Part shown: piece after piece, positions 11,957 through 23,534 of the stretch | Position numbering within the stretch: position 1 is the first letter of the stretch | Layout: every line of letters starts with the position of its first letter | Source: Liolophura sinensis | Lineage: Eukaryota > Mollusca > Polyplacophora > Chitonida > Chitonidae | Assembly: GCF_032854445.1 (NCBI RefSeq) | Contig: NC_088306.1 | Span: forward strand, 2,848,373-2,912,372 | Length of the DNA stretch: 64,000 nt | Reading direction: 5' to 3' | The notes under the pieces: model-generated | Told to the model about the DNA's origin: nothing | The model's input: only the letters and a program-made list of their open reading frames with translations | Databases searched by the model: none | Program-made: the position numbers and the translations under genes

Positions 11957-12012
11957 GCATGTACACATCACATGTACACATCACATGTACACCTCACATG
12001 TACACCTCCCAT
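11957..12012 (+). repeat. 13-bp tandem repeat, 4-5 copies
   Basis: CATGTACACATCA repeats head to tail with CTCA and CTCC variants. Confidence 0.8.
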
Positions 12013-12335
12013 GAACAGTTTTATGTTGTACACTGTACCTGTACACATATACGTACCTGTTTACAATGCTATAACTGTCCTCTGTTAATGTTACATGTAG
12101 GGAATTGCTTAAGGTATTCGCCTGATTGAAAGATGTTCAAATGTGAAAACCAAAATGTATGAGAGGCATATGTTGAAAAGAAAGTTATCGGTTCAGATAG
12201 CATGTTGTGTTGGTTTTAGTGTGTTTGCTACGAAAGGGTTTTGAAGTTTTTAATTCAAAACAAGTGTTGGTTCCACCATGGAAATGTTTGTAAGTTTGTA
12301 AACATTACTCTTGGTCGTGATGTGTTAACGACTTA

Positions 12336-12480
12336 ATCTTCTCCGGTTGTACGTGGGAACGCCTGAGAATGGTCGTGGGCCAATGGGCTCTGCTCGGTTT
12401 CCTCCCATCATAATGCTGGCCGCCGTCGTAATAGTAAAATACTCTTGAGTAAGGCGTGGAACACCAATCAAGTCACTTAA
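12336..12480 (+). mobile_element. SINE 3' fragment (same family as 5748-6015)
   Basis: The stretch matches the 3' half of the full-length SINE: TTGTACGTGGGAACGCCTG, GGTCGTGGGCCAATGGGCTC, TCCCATCATAATGCTGGCCG, CCAATCAAGTCACTTAA. The tRNA-like head is absent and the sequence is clearly diverged, so this is an old 5'-truncated copy. Confidence 0.8.
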
Positions 12481-12889
12481 CTAATCGAAAAGTATTTCTT
12501 CGTTTTAGTGAAAAAGTTAATATCTTCCGTTACTGCGTAAGTAGCGTCAAAAAACAGTGGTCATGGTAACGTTGCTGATAACAATTTGTAAATGTGATGG
12601 GCTTTAATCTAATACATACGATAAATTATCAATTTCTATGAACTTCACTCCTCGCTTATTTTACAAAGTTGAAACGATATGTGACTAACAGTGATTCTTA
12701 TTTAACTTAAAATGATTTTTCAGCAAGTAATGACAATTTGAATTACTTGAACGTGTTACTCTCTTTACCACGTAAAGGGTGCTTCGTGCAGTTTGTGTCG
12801 TGGAAAAGCTATCCCCCGCGCAGACTGAAATACGGTCTATAACAAGTAGATACATCTCGTAGGCTTGTTCCATTTGCATTGTTTTAATG

Positions 12890-13165
12890 TGATTGCGTGT
12901 TAAAATGTGATGACAACACAGCGTTTTGAGTAATTCTAGAACAGTGAAGTCTAATAAATTGCAATTAGTATCACTGTTTTTTACCCAATTCTGCTTAAGC
13001 CATGGTGCTAGGGGTGTTGTAATTTGCTACTATGTATGCATTTTACATGAACAGTTAGAATAAAACCCGGTAAATACTCAGGTAAATTGACAAGAGGCCG
13101 TATTTCACCGGTTACGTGTGACCATTTGCCAGCTATCACACTGTTGTCGCTGCTCTGGCCTTACT
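12890..13165 (+). repeat. Recurrent non-coding module flanking UNC93A copies (copy 1)
   Basis: This module recurs around every UNC93A copy. Its recognisable words in order are TGTGATGACAACACAGCGTT, TTTGAGTAATTCTAGA, GTGACGTCTAATA (here GTGAAGTCTAATA), CCCAATTCTG, TACATGAAnAGTTAGAATAAA, GTAAATTGACAAGAGGCC and TGACCATTTGCCAGCTATCA. Other direct copies are near 13395-13640, 16520-16800, 21237-21555, 22200-22460, 29223-29535 and 30184-30445. Shorter pieces lie at 22495-22570 and 30480-30560. An inverted copy starts at 36225. It has no open frame and no clear terminal repeats. It may be a non-autonomous element or part of an ancestral duplication. Confidence 0.7.
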
Positions 13166-13394
13166 CTCTATGCTGTATGTCTATCACACTGTCGTCCTTG
13201 CTCTGGTCTTGCTGTCTGTGTTGTAGGTCTTTAATTATACTGTAATGTTTGTAAGATTCAGATTTTGCGCCAGTTTCACAGAGTGATTCTGGAACAAATT
13301 GAGACATTTCAGATCCTCTAAACATGATTTGATTTATATTTATTTGATTGGATCTGTACGCCGTTCTCAAGAATATTTCACTTATAATTTGTAA

Positions 13395-13640
13395 TTTTAG
13401 ACCAATCTAATAAATTTAGAGAATCTAATAAATTACAATTAACATCAGTGCATGTTAGTACTTAATTCTGCTTAAATGGTAAGGGCGTGTTAAGCATTAA
13501 CATGAACAATTAAAATGAAACCCTGACTGAGGTAAATTGTTTTCACCGGTTACGCGTGACCATTTGCCAACTGTCACACTGTCGTGTCCGCTCAGGTTTT
13601 AACCTCCATGTTGTAAATCTTTTATTACATTGACGGGAGA
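13395..13640 (+). repeat. Recurrent module (copy 2)
   Basis: A second, diverged copy of the module at 12890-13165, in direct tandem with it. It shares AGTCTAATAAATTACAATTA-like and ACCGGTTACGCGTGACCATT words and the TTGCCAACTGTCACACTGTC end. It lies directly downstream (in gene terms) of the 3' end of the oldest UNC93A copy. Confidence 0.65.
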
Positions 13641-13759
13641 AGACACGATGATAGTGCACCCTTGATTGACACAGGCCTTTACACCCCTTCGATATGGCAA
13701 TATTCAAATAGATGAAATTTGATACTATCATACCCCTTAGCATTACTTTTCTTCGAGTT

Positions 13760-15592
13760 ATTATGAGATAAGTTCTACTCTGTCACGATTTACCTTTCGT
13801 CGCGCATCAATTTCTCTCGGATGCTCCAAAATGGCCTTGAAGACAGCTCCATCTTTGGGTGGTGGGTTCATGGATTTTAGCCGGTACTCCAAAACTAAAA
13901 ACGATCCACAAGCTAATAACAGCTTGGACGAGACAACGGCTAACATAATCCAAACACACACGAAACCGCTGAGGCCGAAAGACAGAGCTTTGCTGAGTGC
14001 CCTGAATGTGTAGAAGTTGGCAAAAGCGGCCGGACTGTCGTCTTTGAACATTGTGGCGAAAACGGTGCAAATATGCGTCTGGAATACAACGGCGTTCACT
14101 CCGAAGATAGCCGAGACTATGCAAAACATCCCTAAATTGCTGGGTCGCGGATTCAGACATAAAAGTACAAACTATGATTTTTCTTCTTTCTGTGTTTACC
14201 GGCCCGGATAGCACAGATAGCACAGTTGGTAGACCGTCCGCTCCGGGACCGGTAGATCCACGATCAATCCTTGATCGAGTCACACCTAAGACTTTAAAAG
14301 AGGAAGTTGTAACTTCCTCGCTTGGCGTTTAGCATGAAGGGGATAGTGCAACGACTGGTTGACCCATATCAGTATAAAAGCTTACTTGCCTTCAATGTCG
14401 TCTCAGTGAAGCAGCACTAAATAAAAGAGCGGTGGAAATCCGTCCTGCAACAAGGAGGCACATTACACGTACATGCACCCTAATGATTCCTTCGTCGTCA
14501 TATGACTGAAAAATTGTTGAGTACGACGTTAAACCTCAAGCACTCACTCACTCCTAAATTGCTGTGCGAGGGGTTCCACAGCCACAAGATCCCAGTGGTT
14601 CCAGGGTACCCCAACAAAGTTCCGCACACTTGCAGAGGGCGTCCTGTATATCTCACAAGGCGCCAGCAAACAACTGACGCCAACGTCGCTGCGGCGCCAC
14701 AACACATCATGACGTAACTAACCATGCCGACGCCGACGCCACACGTGATGTAGGACTTGGTATAGTCAGCCTGGATGATGCCGTGGTAAAATGCAAAGAA
14801 CACTATATGTGGAATCATCAGCAACACTGACGAATCCGTGACGCGACGTGCGCAGGACGTGAGGGTAGATTTGACGGAGACATTTTGGTTTTGAGGTGAA
14901 TCTGTTGAAGAAAGGCAACGACAAGAATAATGGCAAGAACTACTAAGGCGAGCAACAAGCCTAACGGTGTAAATTAGGGACCTTTCTGCTTTTGCAAAAA
15001 TCGTTACATTTGTTGTATTGTCTTCCGGAAACGAATCTTCCTGACAACTGAAGACCCCCGCATATAGAAGATGGTGGGATAAATGAATTTTGCCCGAGGA
15101 CAGCAGACAAACTCCCAACAACTCCTGCCAAAGAGAATTCTGCGAAAAATATGCCGTTATAGAAACTGAGGGCTTCTTGGTACCTCCTATCGTATCCAGT
15201 ATTTTGGGAGACAACAGACTCCCGCGCCATTTGTTACGTACAGATCTTCAGCAGTCCACATAGGACCTGTCATGCCGCCCGTTAGCGCCGACGCTAGAAT
15301 CAACGTCAGCCACGTAGGATAAAAGTTGGCGTCGACGTAAATACAATCACACGCTCAGGTGGAAAACAAGGTCTATTTCGAAGTCAAAAGTCGCACGATT
15401 GCTGGCGCCATTATGGCGAAGATGAAATAAGCCAGTAAAATACAAGCCAGTGATAACGTTCCCAGTCCAGACTTGCTGTTTAGGTTACTGTGCAAGTTTC
15501 TAACCAAGAAAAGGCCGATAGCTCTAAGAAGTTTGCAAATGTAAAAAAGAGAACAATCTTCAGTTGCACGGTGCACCACGTGCACTTATTCC
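13760..15592 (-). pseudogene. UNC93A: UNC93A-like pseudogene, oldest copy, split by a SINE
   Basis: Reading on the minus strand, the region follows the same protein as the intact copies at 19443 and 27377, but in several frames. From N to C there are SGLGTLSLACILLAYFIFAI (15373-15585), MARESVVSQNTGYDRRYQEA (14961-15230), VFFAFYHGIIQADYTKSYIT (within 14498-15214) and SFGLSGFVCVWIMLAVVSSK (13761-14129). At least three frameshifts separate these blocks, and a 410-bp SINE sits at 14143-14552. The first about 26 codons are absent: similarity stops just upstream of the codons for NKCTWFTVQ. The C-terminus differs from the other copies (EHPREIDARRK instead of EQQTPSDLD). Divergence is far higher than among the other copies, so this is the most ancient member of the cluster and surely non-functional. 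Confidence 0.9.
14143..14552 (+). mobile_element. tRNA-derived SINE inside the UNC93A pseudogene, with TSD
   Basis: Direct repeats CCTAAATTGCTG at 14131-14142 and 14553-14564 bracket the insertion. The element contains a tRNA-like head (GGCCCGGATAGCACAG, CAGTTGGTAGACCGTCCGCT) at about 14201-14280. A conserved body follows (GAGGAAGTTGTAACTTCCTC; GTGAAGCAGCACTAAATAAA; GTCCTGCAACAAGGAGGCAC), with a tail TACGACGTTAAACC then CACTCACTCACTC. About 58 bp of extra sequence precede the tRNA-like head. This is a different SINE family from the one at 5748, and again one I associate with molluscs. Confidence 0.9.
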
Positions 15593-15599
15593 ATGTCCT

Positions 15600-17161
15600 A
15601 CAGGTGTAGTTTTGAAGATCTATATTCCGTCTTTGTTTTCATCAGAAATTAAGCTGTCTGGATTGCAATGTCATGAGCTACTTATTTTGCTGGCAAACAG
15701 TATTAGACGATGTTTTGTGAAAAGTTTTTCTTTGAGTGGAGATTCAGACAACAAGAAAGTATCTAGGATATGTGTAAAATGTAGACTGCTGTGTTTATAT
15801 CAAATATGAATGTATGCGTCAACAGACATTCGGATATCAGCTGACAGCAAAATTCAACTTTCCAAGCCACTTTAATATCTACGTGTAAGATTTTCTTCTC
15901 TAAACCGTTGATGTGAGATTTCAACGCATTGCAAACCCAGATGAGAACGATTGATATGAAAGATGATTTGGGATATCTGTTTTGTTATTTATGCAAGATA
16001 AAACATTCCTGCAGTTACTGAAATGTCAAAACTGTGAATCATGCAAAGAGAAGTAGTCAACAGCTTTCAGTTGTGTTGGAAAGACGCAAGGAACGTTCTT
16101 AGATTAGGCGAATGAGTGACGGATTCAAATCGTGTGCTATACTAGTATATAAGATGTCGATAATACATATGTAGGCTACCCCCTTGCGCTTTGATTGCAA
16201 CTGTTCAAATATCCAACGTAGCGATCACATTCAGCACGATAAATATACAGCCCCTAGCCCCAGGTTAAGCGGAATTAGACACAATTATGAAGTGGAGTGC
16301 CAACGATTCGTAAGAATCTGGTTGTGTGTGTCCAGGTGTCAACTATCACACCTGCGTCGCCGCCATTGGGTGAGCCAAGGCTGCATGTGTTATAACAGAC
16401 AGATATATCATATCCAGCTGGATAGCGTCGCTCATTTAATGGTGTGTTTGACTGTGGAGTAATTTTGTGTAGGAAGTGTGTAGTCTTACAGATCGACATT
16501 TCCATTGTAATTCTCTTATTGTATGTTATTTAATAATCATAGCAACACAGTAGTTTGAGTAATGATGGACCAGCGACGCCCAATATATTGCTATTAACAT
16601 TGTTTACCTTAATCTCCTTAATGGTAAGCGAAGTATTAAAATCACAGCCATGAAGCTAGGTGACGTATAAGTTGCTAATAATTAAACATTTTAATTAACA
16701 TAATAAAACCCTAACTGAAGAAAACAGGCTGGATTTCATCGATTAGGCGTGACCATTTACCAAGTATTACACTGTCAGGTGTCAGTCTCCATGCTGTAGT
16801 CTCCACTAACTGAATCTTGGTTTAGGCAGAAATGCAATATAAAAGATTTACAGCGTAGTAAAACCGGAGCAGCGACGATAGTGTAGTAGTTAGCAACTGG
16901 TCACATGTAACCAAGAAATGTTAAATCCGTCTGTGTTGGTGATCTACAGTAATTTGATTAGTTGAAGAAATTAAGATAATTCTAATTTAGCCTCGAAACG
17001 AAGATAAACTAAATCCCTATGTATAAATAACAGAAAAGAGAATAATGTCTTCTTTGTTTTTGCTGTATTTTCTAATCTATGCGTCGAAACAGACATCCGT
17101 ATACCAGCAGTCAACGAATAAGGACGTTTCGGGGTGAATAATCGCAAGGCCAATTCCAAAA
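15600..17161. other. Upstream flank of the old UNC93A copy, homologous to the later units
   Basis: No gene seen. From 15606 (TTTTGAAGATCTATATTCCG) the sequence parallels 21067-21200 upstream of the intact copy, so the duplication extended beyond the gene. Near 16190-16340 it parallels 21680-21830 (GGTTAAGCGGAATTAGACAC, GTCCAGGTGTCA). At 16520-16800 it carries another recurrent module. ORFs at 15564-15809, 16184-16462 and 16275-16505 are not shared as open frames by the other copies. Confidence 0.55.
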
Positions 17162-18127
17162 GCGTTTAACACAAATTACCGTAGAACTAAGAAAGTATAT
17201 GTCACGACAAAACAACGACAACAACTACGGGTGCGTTTTTGTGGGTGATGAACTTGCAAACCACTTTCGTACAAAAATCTGATTGATTTATATTTTGCTA
17301 CAGTCAATAATTAGAGATTAAAAAATAAGACGTACAGTATTTTAAAAATGTCATGTATTTCCGCCTATCCACTTCTGAACGGATGACATCGGTTACGTGT
17401 GATCATTTGCAAACTAGTTCATTACCTCACAGATATGGTTTTGCATGTTGTCTGTGCTGTAGTCTTTTATTTTATACGAACTTGGGATAAACTTCCACAG
17501 TATAACACAAGGCCTTCAACCCATAGCATAATATTTTCTTTGTCAAACGCCTTAGACAAGCATCTTGTATTTTCTTTTCATTCGGCGTGAACAAATATAT
17601 CTCTGATAGTTAACTAACGTAGTTATCCAGTTAAGCCTAGCCGTTAACAATCACAATGTACCGGCTTGGGGAGGCGAACACATGCACAGTCAACTATAAA
17701 CGTATACACAAACGCATGGATAATAAGTGCGTATTAGAATGATTGGCGGCGAGGTGGAAATTTATGCCTGGTTATCTAAATGATAGCACGGATCACAAAG
17801 AGAAATTTATAGGCCTGCGGACAAAACGACTAACCGACTCAAGCTAATTATCAGAAAGGTCTCACAGCTAAGACTCTTGATATAGGGGCCTACCCCTGAT
17901 CTTTGAGCGCGGGTCGTTCCGTGAAGTGTAAATCTAAGCACTGGGAATAGATAACAAAATATCTGGTTCACGATGGACACAGCGCACAGAACATAGATGT
18001 CCCCTACCCAGGCATACAAAGATGTTATAATTGCAGAAAACATTTTCCGCTGTAATGCTGCTGCGCTTGTGTGCTACTGTGACAGGGCAGCCCGCCATAG
18101 TTATGTTTTGTTGTATGGGTGATGGGG

Positions 18128-18490
18128 GGATGTCCAGGTGCAGTCATGCTGGGGGAATTCCTTGTGCTGTCATGCTGGGGGAATTCCGTGCGAGGTCATT
18201 GTACGGAAATGCCCGGGGAATTCCGTGTGAGGTCATGCTGGGGGAATTACGTCTGCAGTCATGGTACGGAAATTTCGCGTGGTCATACTCGGGGGAATTC
18301 CGTGTGAGGTCATGCTGGGGGAATTACGTCTGCAGTCATGGTACGGAAATTTCGCGTGGTCATACTCGGGGGAATTCCGTCTGAAATAATGCTGGGAGAA
18401 TTCCGTGAGGTCATGCTGGAGAATTCCGTCTGCGGTTATGCTGGGGGAAATACCTGTACGGTCATGTTGGGGGAATTCTGTTTGACGTAA
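18128..18490 (+). repeat. G-rich minisatellite A, unit 1 (26-bp based)
   Basis: The basic unit is GGTCATGCTGGGGGAATTCC followed by GTGTGA. A larger block containing GCAGTCATGGTACGGAAATT and TCGCGTGGTCATACTCGG occurs twice in a row (starting at about 18227 and 18303, period about 76 bp). In units 2 and 3 this block is single or reduced. Confidence 0.88.
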
Positions 18491-18844
18491 TACCGGGAAA
18501 TTTCATGTGACTTAATGGTGGAAACATCCCTTGATGAAGCGCTGAAGTCCACTACATTTGTTTTACATTTCTTGGAACTCCATTATACTGATATACTCAA
18601 AATATATTGGATCTCCGCGTCAGGTTCGAGATTCGCAAAGCACACGTAAACCATGAAGGGGACTTCCCAGGCGGTAAACATCTACATCCTACACTTTTCA
18701 TTCATTGTTAATCAAAATATGTCTCTCAGTTGCACTTTGATTACAACTGTTAATATATCCAGCCTGGCGATCTAGATCATGGCGATGAATATATTAGCCC
18801 CCATTATGTTGAATTAGAATCATGAAGCACGGTGCCAGAGATTT

Positions 18845-18982
18845 ATTTATTTTTTTGATTGGTGTTTTACGCCGTACTCAAGAATATTTCACTTATACGA
18901 CGACGGTCAGCATTATGGTGGGAGGAGTCCGGGAAAACCCACGACCATCCGCAGGTTGCTCGCAGACCTTCCCACGTACGGT
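18845..18982 (-). mobile_element. 5'-truncated SINE with TSD, unit 1
   Basis: The element runs in reverse orientation (TTGATTGGTGTTTTACGCCG through CGCAGACCTTCCCACGTACG) and is bracketed by GGTGCCAGAGATTT at 18831-18844 and 18983-18996. Only the 3' 138 bp of the family are present. The same insertion with the same flanks occurs in units 2 and 3, so it predates the duplications. Confidence 0.9.
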
Positions 18983-19442
18983 GGTGCCAGAGATTTTGGA
19001 GGCTGTGTCCATGTTTACTTAAAATAGAACTATAACCTTTGTAAAATTTGGAATGAAGGCGTTTAATGAAATAACGTTGACACCTGAGATTTTGCACCAA
19101 TATCTTGTGACATTGATTGATATCGTCACATAAGTGACACGGGATCTAATAAATGTAAGAGGTATACTGTCCAGGCGAAGCGTTAAGGGGTGTAATACTG
19201 GGAATATATATAAAATGGAATGTCACTGGCAGGTCAAGATACACTGAGCGAGTAACTCGGTTGAGAGGCCAAGCCGAGCAGGAAATATACAATTTAACCA
19301 ACCACACCGCCCACCTGATCCTTCCTCTTTAGTATTCTTCAAATAGCTGAGGCAAAACTCATGAAATCTGAACGTACCAGTGGCTTGGCCCATGCTACTA
19401 AGGGAGACAACTCTCACGTAACAAATTCTACGATACTGGAAT

Positions 19443-20912
19443 TTATTCTTCTTCACGCGAGTCAAGATCAGATGGTGTCTGTTGTTCCAACATGACCTCT
19501 AAGACCGCCCCATCCTTGGATGGTGGTTTTACGGATTTTAGCCTGCACTCCAAAACTACAAATGATCCACAAGCTAATAGCAGCATGGACGACACAACGG
19601 CTAGCTTAATCCAAACACACACAAAGCCGCTGAGACCGAAGGACAAAGCTTTGCTGAACGCCCTGAATGTGTAGAAGTTGGCAAAAGCGGCCGGACTGTC
19701 GTCTTTGAACATTATGGCGAGGACGGTGCAAATATGCGTCTGGAATACAACTTCGCTGATTCCAAACAAAACTGGGACTATGAAAAATATCCCCAGATTG
19801 TCCTGCGATGGTTTCCATAGCCATAACATCGCAGTGGTTCCCATGTACCCCAACAACGCCCCACAAGCTTGCAGAGGACGTCCCGTGTATTTGACAAGGC
19901 GTCCACAAACAACTGATGCCAACGTCGCTGCGATGCCACGACACACCATAACGTAACCAACCATGCCCACGCCGACGCCACACGTGATGTAGGACTTGGT
20001 ATAGTCAGCCTGGATGATGCCTTGGTAAAATGCAAAGAACACTATCTGTGGAATCATCAGCAACATTGACGAATCCGTGACGCGACGTGCGCAGGACGTG
20101 AGGGTAGATTTGACGCAGACATTTTGGTTTTGAGATGGAATCTGTTGAAGAAAAGCAACGACTAGAATAATGGCAAGAATAACAAAGGACAGCAACACGC
20201 CTAACAGGATGTAAACTAAAGACTTTTCCGGTCTCGCAGAAATCGTTACGTTTGTAATATTGGCTTCCAAAAACGAATCCTCCTGGCAATTGAAGGCCCC
20301 GCACACGGATGATCGATTGACAAACGGACTTTGAGCAAGAACAGCAGACGAAATGAGTTGTCCAACAACACTCGCCAAAGAGAAACCCGCGAAAACAATA
20401 CCGTTATAGAAACTTAGAACTTCTTGGTACTTCGTGTCAAACCCAGCATTTTTGGACAAAACTGACTCGCGCGCCATTTGTGATACATATAAGTCTTTAG
20501 TGGTCCATAAAGGTCCCGTCATGGCGCCTGTAAGCGCCGACGCTGGAATTAACGTCAACCACGTCGGATAAAAGTTGGCGGCGACGTAGAAACAGTCACA
20601 CGCCCAGGATGAAAACACAGTCCATTTCGGTGTCAAAAGTCGCACTATTGCTGGTGCCATTATGGCGAAGATGAAATAGGGACCGTAAAGACAAGCGAGA
20701 GATAACGGCCCAAGTCCGGATTCGCTGTTTAGGCTGCTCTGCAAGCTTTCTATCGGAGTAAAGGCCGATAGCTCTAAGAAGTTTGCGAATGAAAAAAAGA
20801 GAACAGTCTTCAGTTGCACAGTGAACCATGTGCACTTATTTCGTCGTGACGTAGACCTGTCACATGATGCATTTTTTGGGGGGTAATGAGACGCGTAGAT
20901 GTTGTCAGCCAT
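19443..20912 (-). CDS. UNC93A: UNC93A-like multi-pass membrane protein, intact copy 1 (489 aa)
   Basis: A 489-codon single-exon frame on the minus strand. The protein matches the UNC93 branch of the major facilitator superfamily: ESLQSSLNSESGLGPLSLAC near residue 55-75, PTWLTLIPASALTGAMTGPL at 116-135, IQADYTKSYITCG and GYVMVC in the second half, and SPAAFANFYTFRAFSKALSF near the C-terminus. All have counterparts in human UNC93A as I recall it. About eleven or twelve hydrophobic segments are seen. A hydrophilic loop at about 197-235 has cysteines and N-glycosylation sites (NRS, NIT, NVT), as an extracellular loop would. I chose the MADNIY start, because the upstream in-frame ATG (20930) is not conserved in the copy at 27377. 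A good 3' splice site (TTTTTCGTTACAG) lies 57 bp upstream at 20970, so a 5' UTR intron is likely. Substrate unknown; the related nematode UNC-93 is a potassium-channel accessory protein. About 97% identical to the copy at 27377. Confidence 0.93.
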   Translation of the reverse strand: MADNIYASHYPPKNASCDRSTSRRNKCTWFTVQLKTVLFFSFANFLELSAFTPIESLQSSLNSESGLGPLSLACLYGPYFIFAIMAPAIVRLLTPKWTVFSSWACDCFYVAANFYPTWLTLIPASALTGAMTGPLWTTKDLYVSQMARESVLSKNAGFDTKYQEVLSFYNGIVFAGFSLASVVGQLISSAVLAQSPFVNRSSVCGAFNCQEDSFLEANITNVTISARPEKSLVYILLGVLLSFVILAIILVVAFLQQIPSQNQNVCVKSTLTSCARRVTDSSMLLMIPQIVFFAFYQGIIQADYTKSYITCGVGVGMVGYVMVCRGIAATLASVVCGRLVKYTGRPLQACGALLGYMGTTAMLWLWKPSQDNLGIFFIVPVLFGISEVVFQTHICTVLAIMFKDDSPAAFANFYTFRAFSKALSFGLSGFVCVWIKLAVVSSMLLLACGSFVVLECRLKSVKPPSKDGAVLEVMLEQQTPSDLDSREEE

Positions 20913-21236
20913 CTTTCCGTGGCACCTCATTCACCTTTGGTGACTGGCCAGAAAAACTCCTTCTTGGACCTGTAACGAAAAAGAATTATTTGATAATGTT
21001 GAACACTCTGACATACATGTAGGTCTGTACACGTTTTGGAATGTTCGAATGGTGTGCTATACCGGCAATTTTGAAGATCCATATTCCGTCTTAATTTTCA
21101 TCTAAAACAAGGTATCTGGATTATAGTGTCATGAACAATGTAGTTTACAAGCAAACAATGATTGACGATGTTTTTGTGGGAAGTTTTTTCAGTGGAGATT
21201 AAGACAACTGTGCCTGATCCCTACGTATTGTTTTAG
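20913..21236 (-). other. 5' UTR and upstream flank of UNC93A copy 1
   Basis: Reading on the minus strand, the segment just upstream of the ATG (20913-20969) is probably 5' UTR. It is preceded by the acceptor TTTTTCGTTACAG. The corresponding acceptor in the second copy (TTTTTTGTTACAG near 28905) is conserved. The untranslated first exon and promoter could not be located; they would lie at higher coordinates. Confidence 0.5.
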
Positions 21237-21555
21237 TGTGACTGTATGTTAAATGTGATAACAATACAGCATTTTGAGAATTTCTAGACCAGTGACGTCT
21301 AATACACTGCAAGTAAAATAACCTGCGGTTTTTTTTTACCCAATTCTGAGTAAGGGAAGGCGCTGGAAGGTGGTTGGGGGGGGGGGGGGGGGAGATTTGC
21401 TATTACTTTGGCATTTACATGAAGACTTAGAATAAAGCCCTGGTTGAGGTAAACTGAGAAGAGATCATATTTTACCAATGTCGTGTGATCATTTGCCAAC
21501 TATCACACTGCCGTCGCTGCTCTGGTTTTACACGCTATGGCGTACGTCTTTATTT
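21237..21555 (+). repeat. Recurrent module (unit 1, upstream of UNC93A copy 1)
   Basis: A copy of the module described at 12890, with TAGACCAGTGACGTCTAATA, CCCAATTCTGAGTAAGG and TTTGCCAACTATCACACTGC. A run of 17 consecutive G lies at 21376-21392. The matching place in unit 2 (29354-29374) has 14 G, an A and 6 G. Confidence 0.7.
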
Positions 21556-23534
21556 GAATTCATCGTACACGAATGTATGCATCAGAATCGACATTTGTAC
21601 ACCAGTCAAAATAAACGTTCTGAGTCACTTTAATACCCACTTGTAAGATTTTCTTCTCCAAACCTTCACTTGCGGTTTGACTTCAACGGTTTATATATCC
21701 ATCTAATTGCGCAAGATAAACACACTGCCCCAAGCCCCTGGTTAAGCGGAATTAGACACAGTCATGAAGCAGAGTGCCAGAGATCCATAGCCATAGTTGT
21801 GTGTGACCAGGTGTCAGCGATTATACCGTAGTCGCAACCTTGGTGTGAGTCAGTCTATGCGTGAAAACTAGACATTCGTATAGGAACCTTCAACTCAGAT
21901 GGACGTTCAAGTCAATAATTCCAGTGCAAGTTGCCAAAATGACGTTTAACACAAACTACTAAAGAACGAAGAAAGTATGAAAATTACAAAAATAGGACTC
22001 AATCATGCACAGACGGGCAGTCAGCAGTTTGAAGTGATGTTGTAAAGACGGCATCTGTTACAACAGACTGATGTATTATTCCCTGGTGGATATGGTAGCT
22101 CATTTAATGGTGTGTCTGATTGTGGAGTAATCTTGTGTAGGAAGTGTGCAGTCTTACAGAACCACAGCTGCATTGTAATTCTCTTACTGTATCTTATTTA
22201 ATATGATGGCAACACAGTAGTTTGAGTAATGAAGGACGAGTGACGTCTAATATATTGCTATTAACATCGTTGCATTGTTCATCTTAATCTTCTCAATAAC
22301 TCTCCAAATATCAAAATCACAGCCATGAAGCTAGGTAACGTATAAGTTAAACATTTTCATAAACAATAAAACTCTTCCTGATGAAAAGAGGCCAGATTTT
22401 ACCAGATAGGCGTGACCATTGGCCAAGTATTACAATGTCGTGACACCTCAGGTGTCACTCACCATTCTGTCGTCTTGTATTATGTTTTAATATCATTGTA
22501 TGTTAAGTGTGATGACAACACGGCATTTGGAGTACTTCTCAACTAATGACGTCTAATGAAGTGCAATTAGTCTAATAAAGGGGCACGTTGTATTCATTGT
22601 GCTGAATTAGATCACCACGTTGGATATATTAACAGGTGGTATCAAAGCGCAACGGAGAGATTTTGTTATCGACAACTTACATTCTAGCATGGTACACGAT
22701 TTGAATACTGATTTCACTCAGTCCCCTAGAACATATCTTGTGTCTTTCTAAAGCCATTGAAAGATCTTAACTGATTCTCTTTGCATGTCCTATTCCATCC
22801 TATTTTTGTACTTTATTTACGTTCTTAGCTCTTAGGCTCTCGTATTATTCGTCGTTTTGGGAATTGGTTTTGCGATTATTGACCTGGAAGGGCTGGTATA
22901 CGAATGTCTGTTTCCATGCATATATCATATAAGCATCCCATAGTTTGTAGTCAAATGGTTTGAACAATTCTATCTCTGACAGTCGACTGGCCTATATGTA
23001 ATGACCCAGTTAAACCTAGATCTTAACAATGACAGTGCACTTGCATGGGTGGGCTAACACATGTACAGCCAGCTAGAAACGTGGATAGAGACGTAGGGAT
23101 ATCAATGCGTATCGGCATGATTAGCGGCGAGGTACAAATCTATGCCTGGTTAACTAAATGCTAGCGCTGATCACAAATAGAAACCAATAGGTCTGCAGTT
23201 AAAACGACTTACCGATTCAAGCTAATCGTCAAAGAGGCCTCACTCGGAGAGACGGTCGGAGCTTGTTATGTACTCCAGGTCTATGTGCACAGGTCGCCCT
23301 ATCAACTCCACGAGGAGCGAATACGGCAGGTCCCGGGGATAAGAAAAGAGCTGTTCACGATCAACACATAAGATAAACGTCCTGGGCAATGGCAGGCGCT
23401 AAAAAAGCCGTCATAATCATAATCAGCAAACCAGTTTCTGCTGTAATGCTGTAGTGCTTGCGTGTTACTGTGACAGGGCAGCCCGCCATGGCTACGCTTT
23501 GTTACATCGGTGATGAGGGATATTCAGTGTGAGG
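21556..23534. other. Non-coding upstream region of unit 1
   Basis: No gene seen. It contains further recurrent-module copies at about 22200-22460 and 22495-22570, and a GACACCTCAGGTGTC palindrome at about 22443. The corresponding DNA in unit 2 is 29536-31500 and is nearly identical. A 74-aa frame intact at 29959 in unit 2 is interrupted here, so it is not a conserved gene. Confidence 0.5.

Noticed and set aside
17399-17590. 63-aa ORF kept in all three units (also 25416-25607 and 33193-33384)
   Set aside because: The units are only slightly diverged, so an open frame of this length is expected to persist by chance. The peptide resembles no family and overlaps the end of the recurrent module.
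19492-19956. Plus-strand 60- and 92-aa ORFs, also at 27426-27890 and 35140-35604
   Set aside because: They are antisense shadows of the UNC93A coding sequence. The plus-strand frame has no independent signature.
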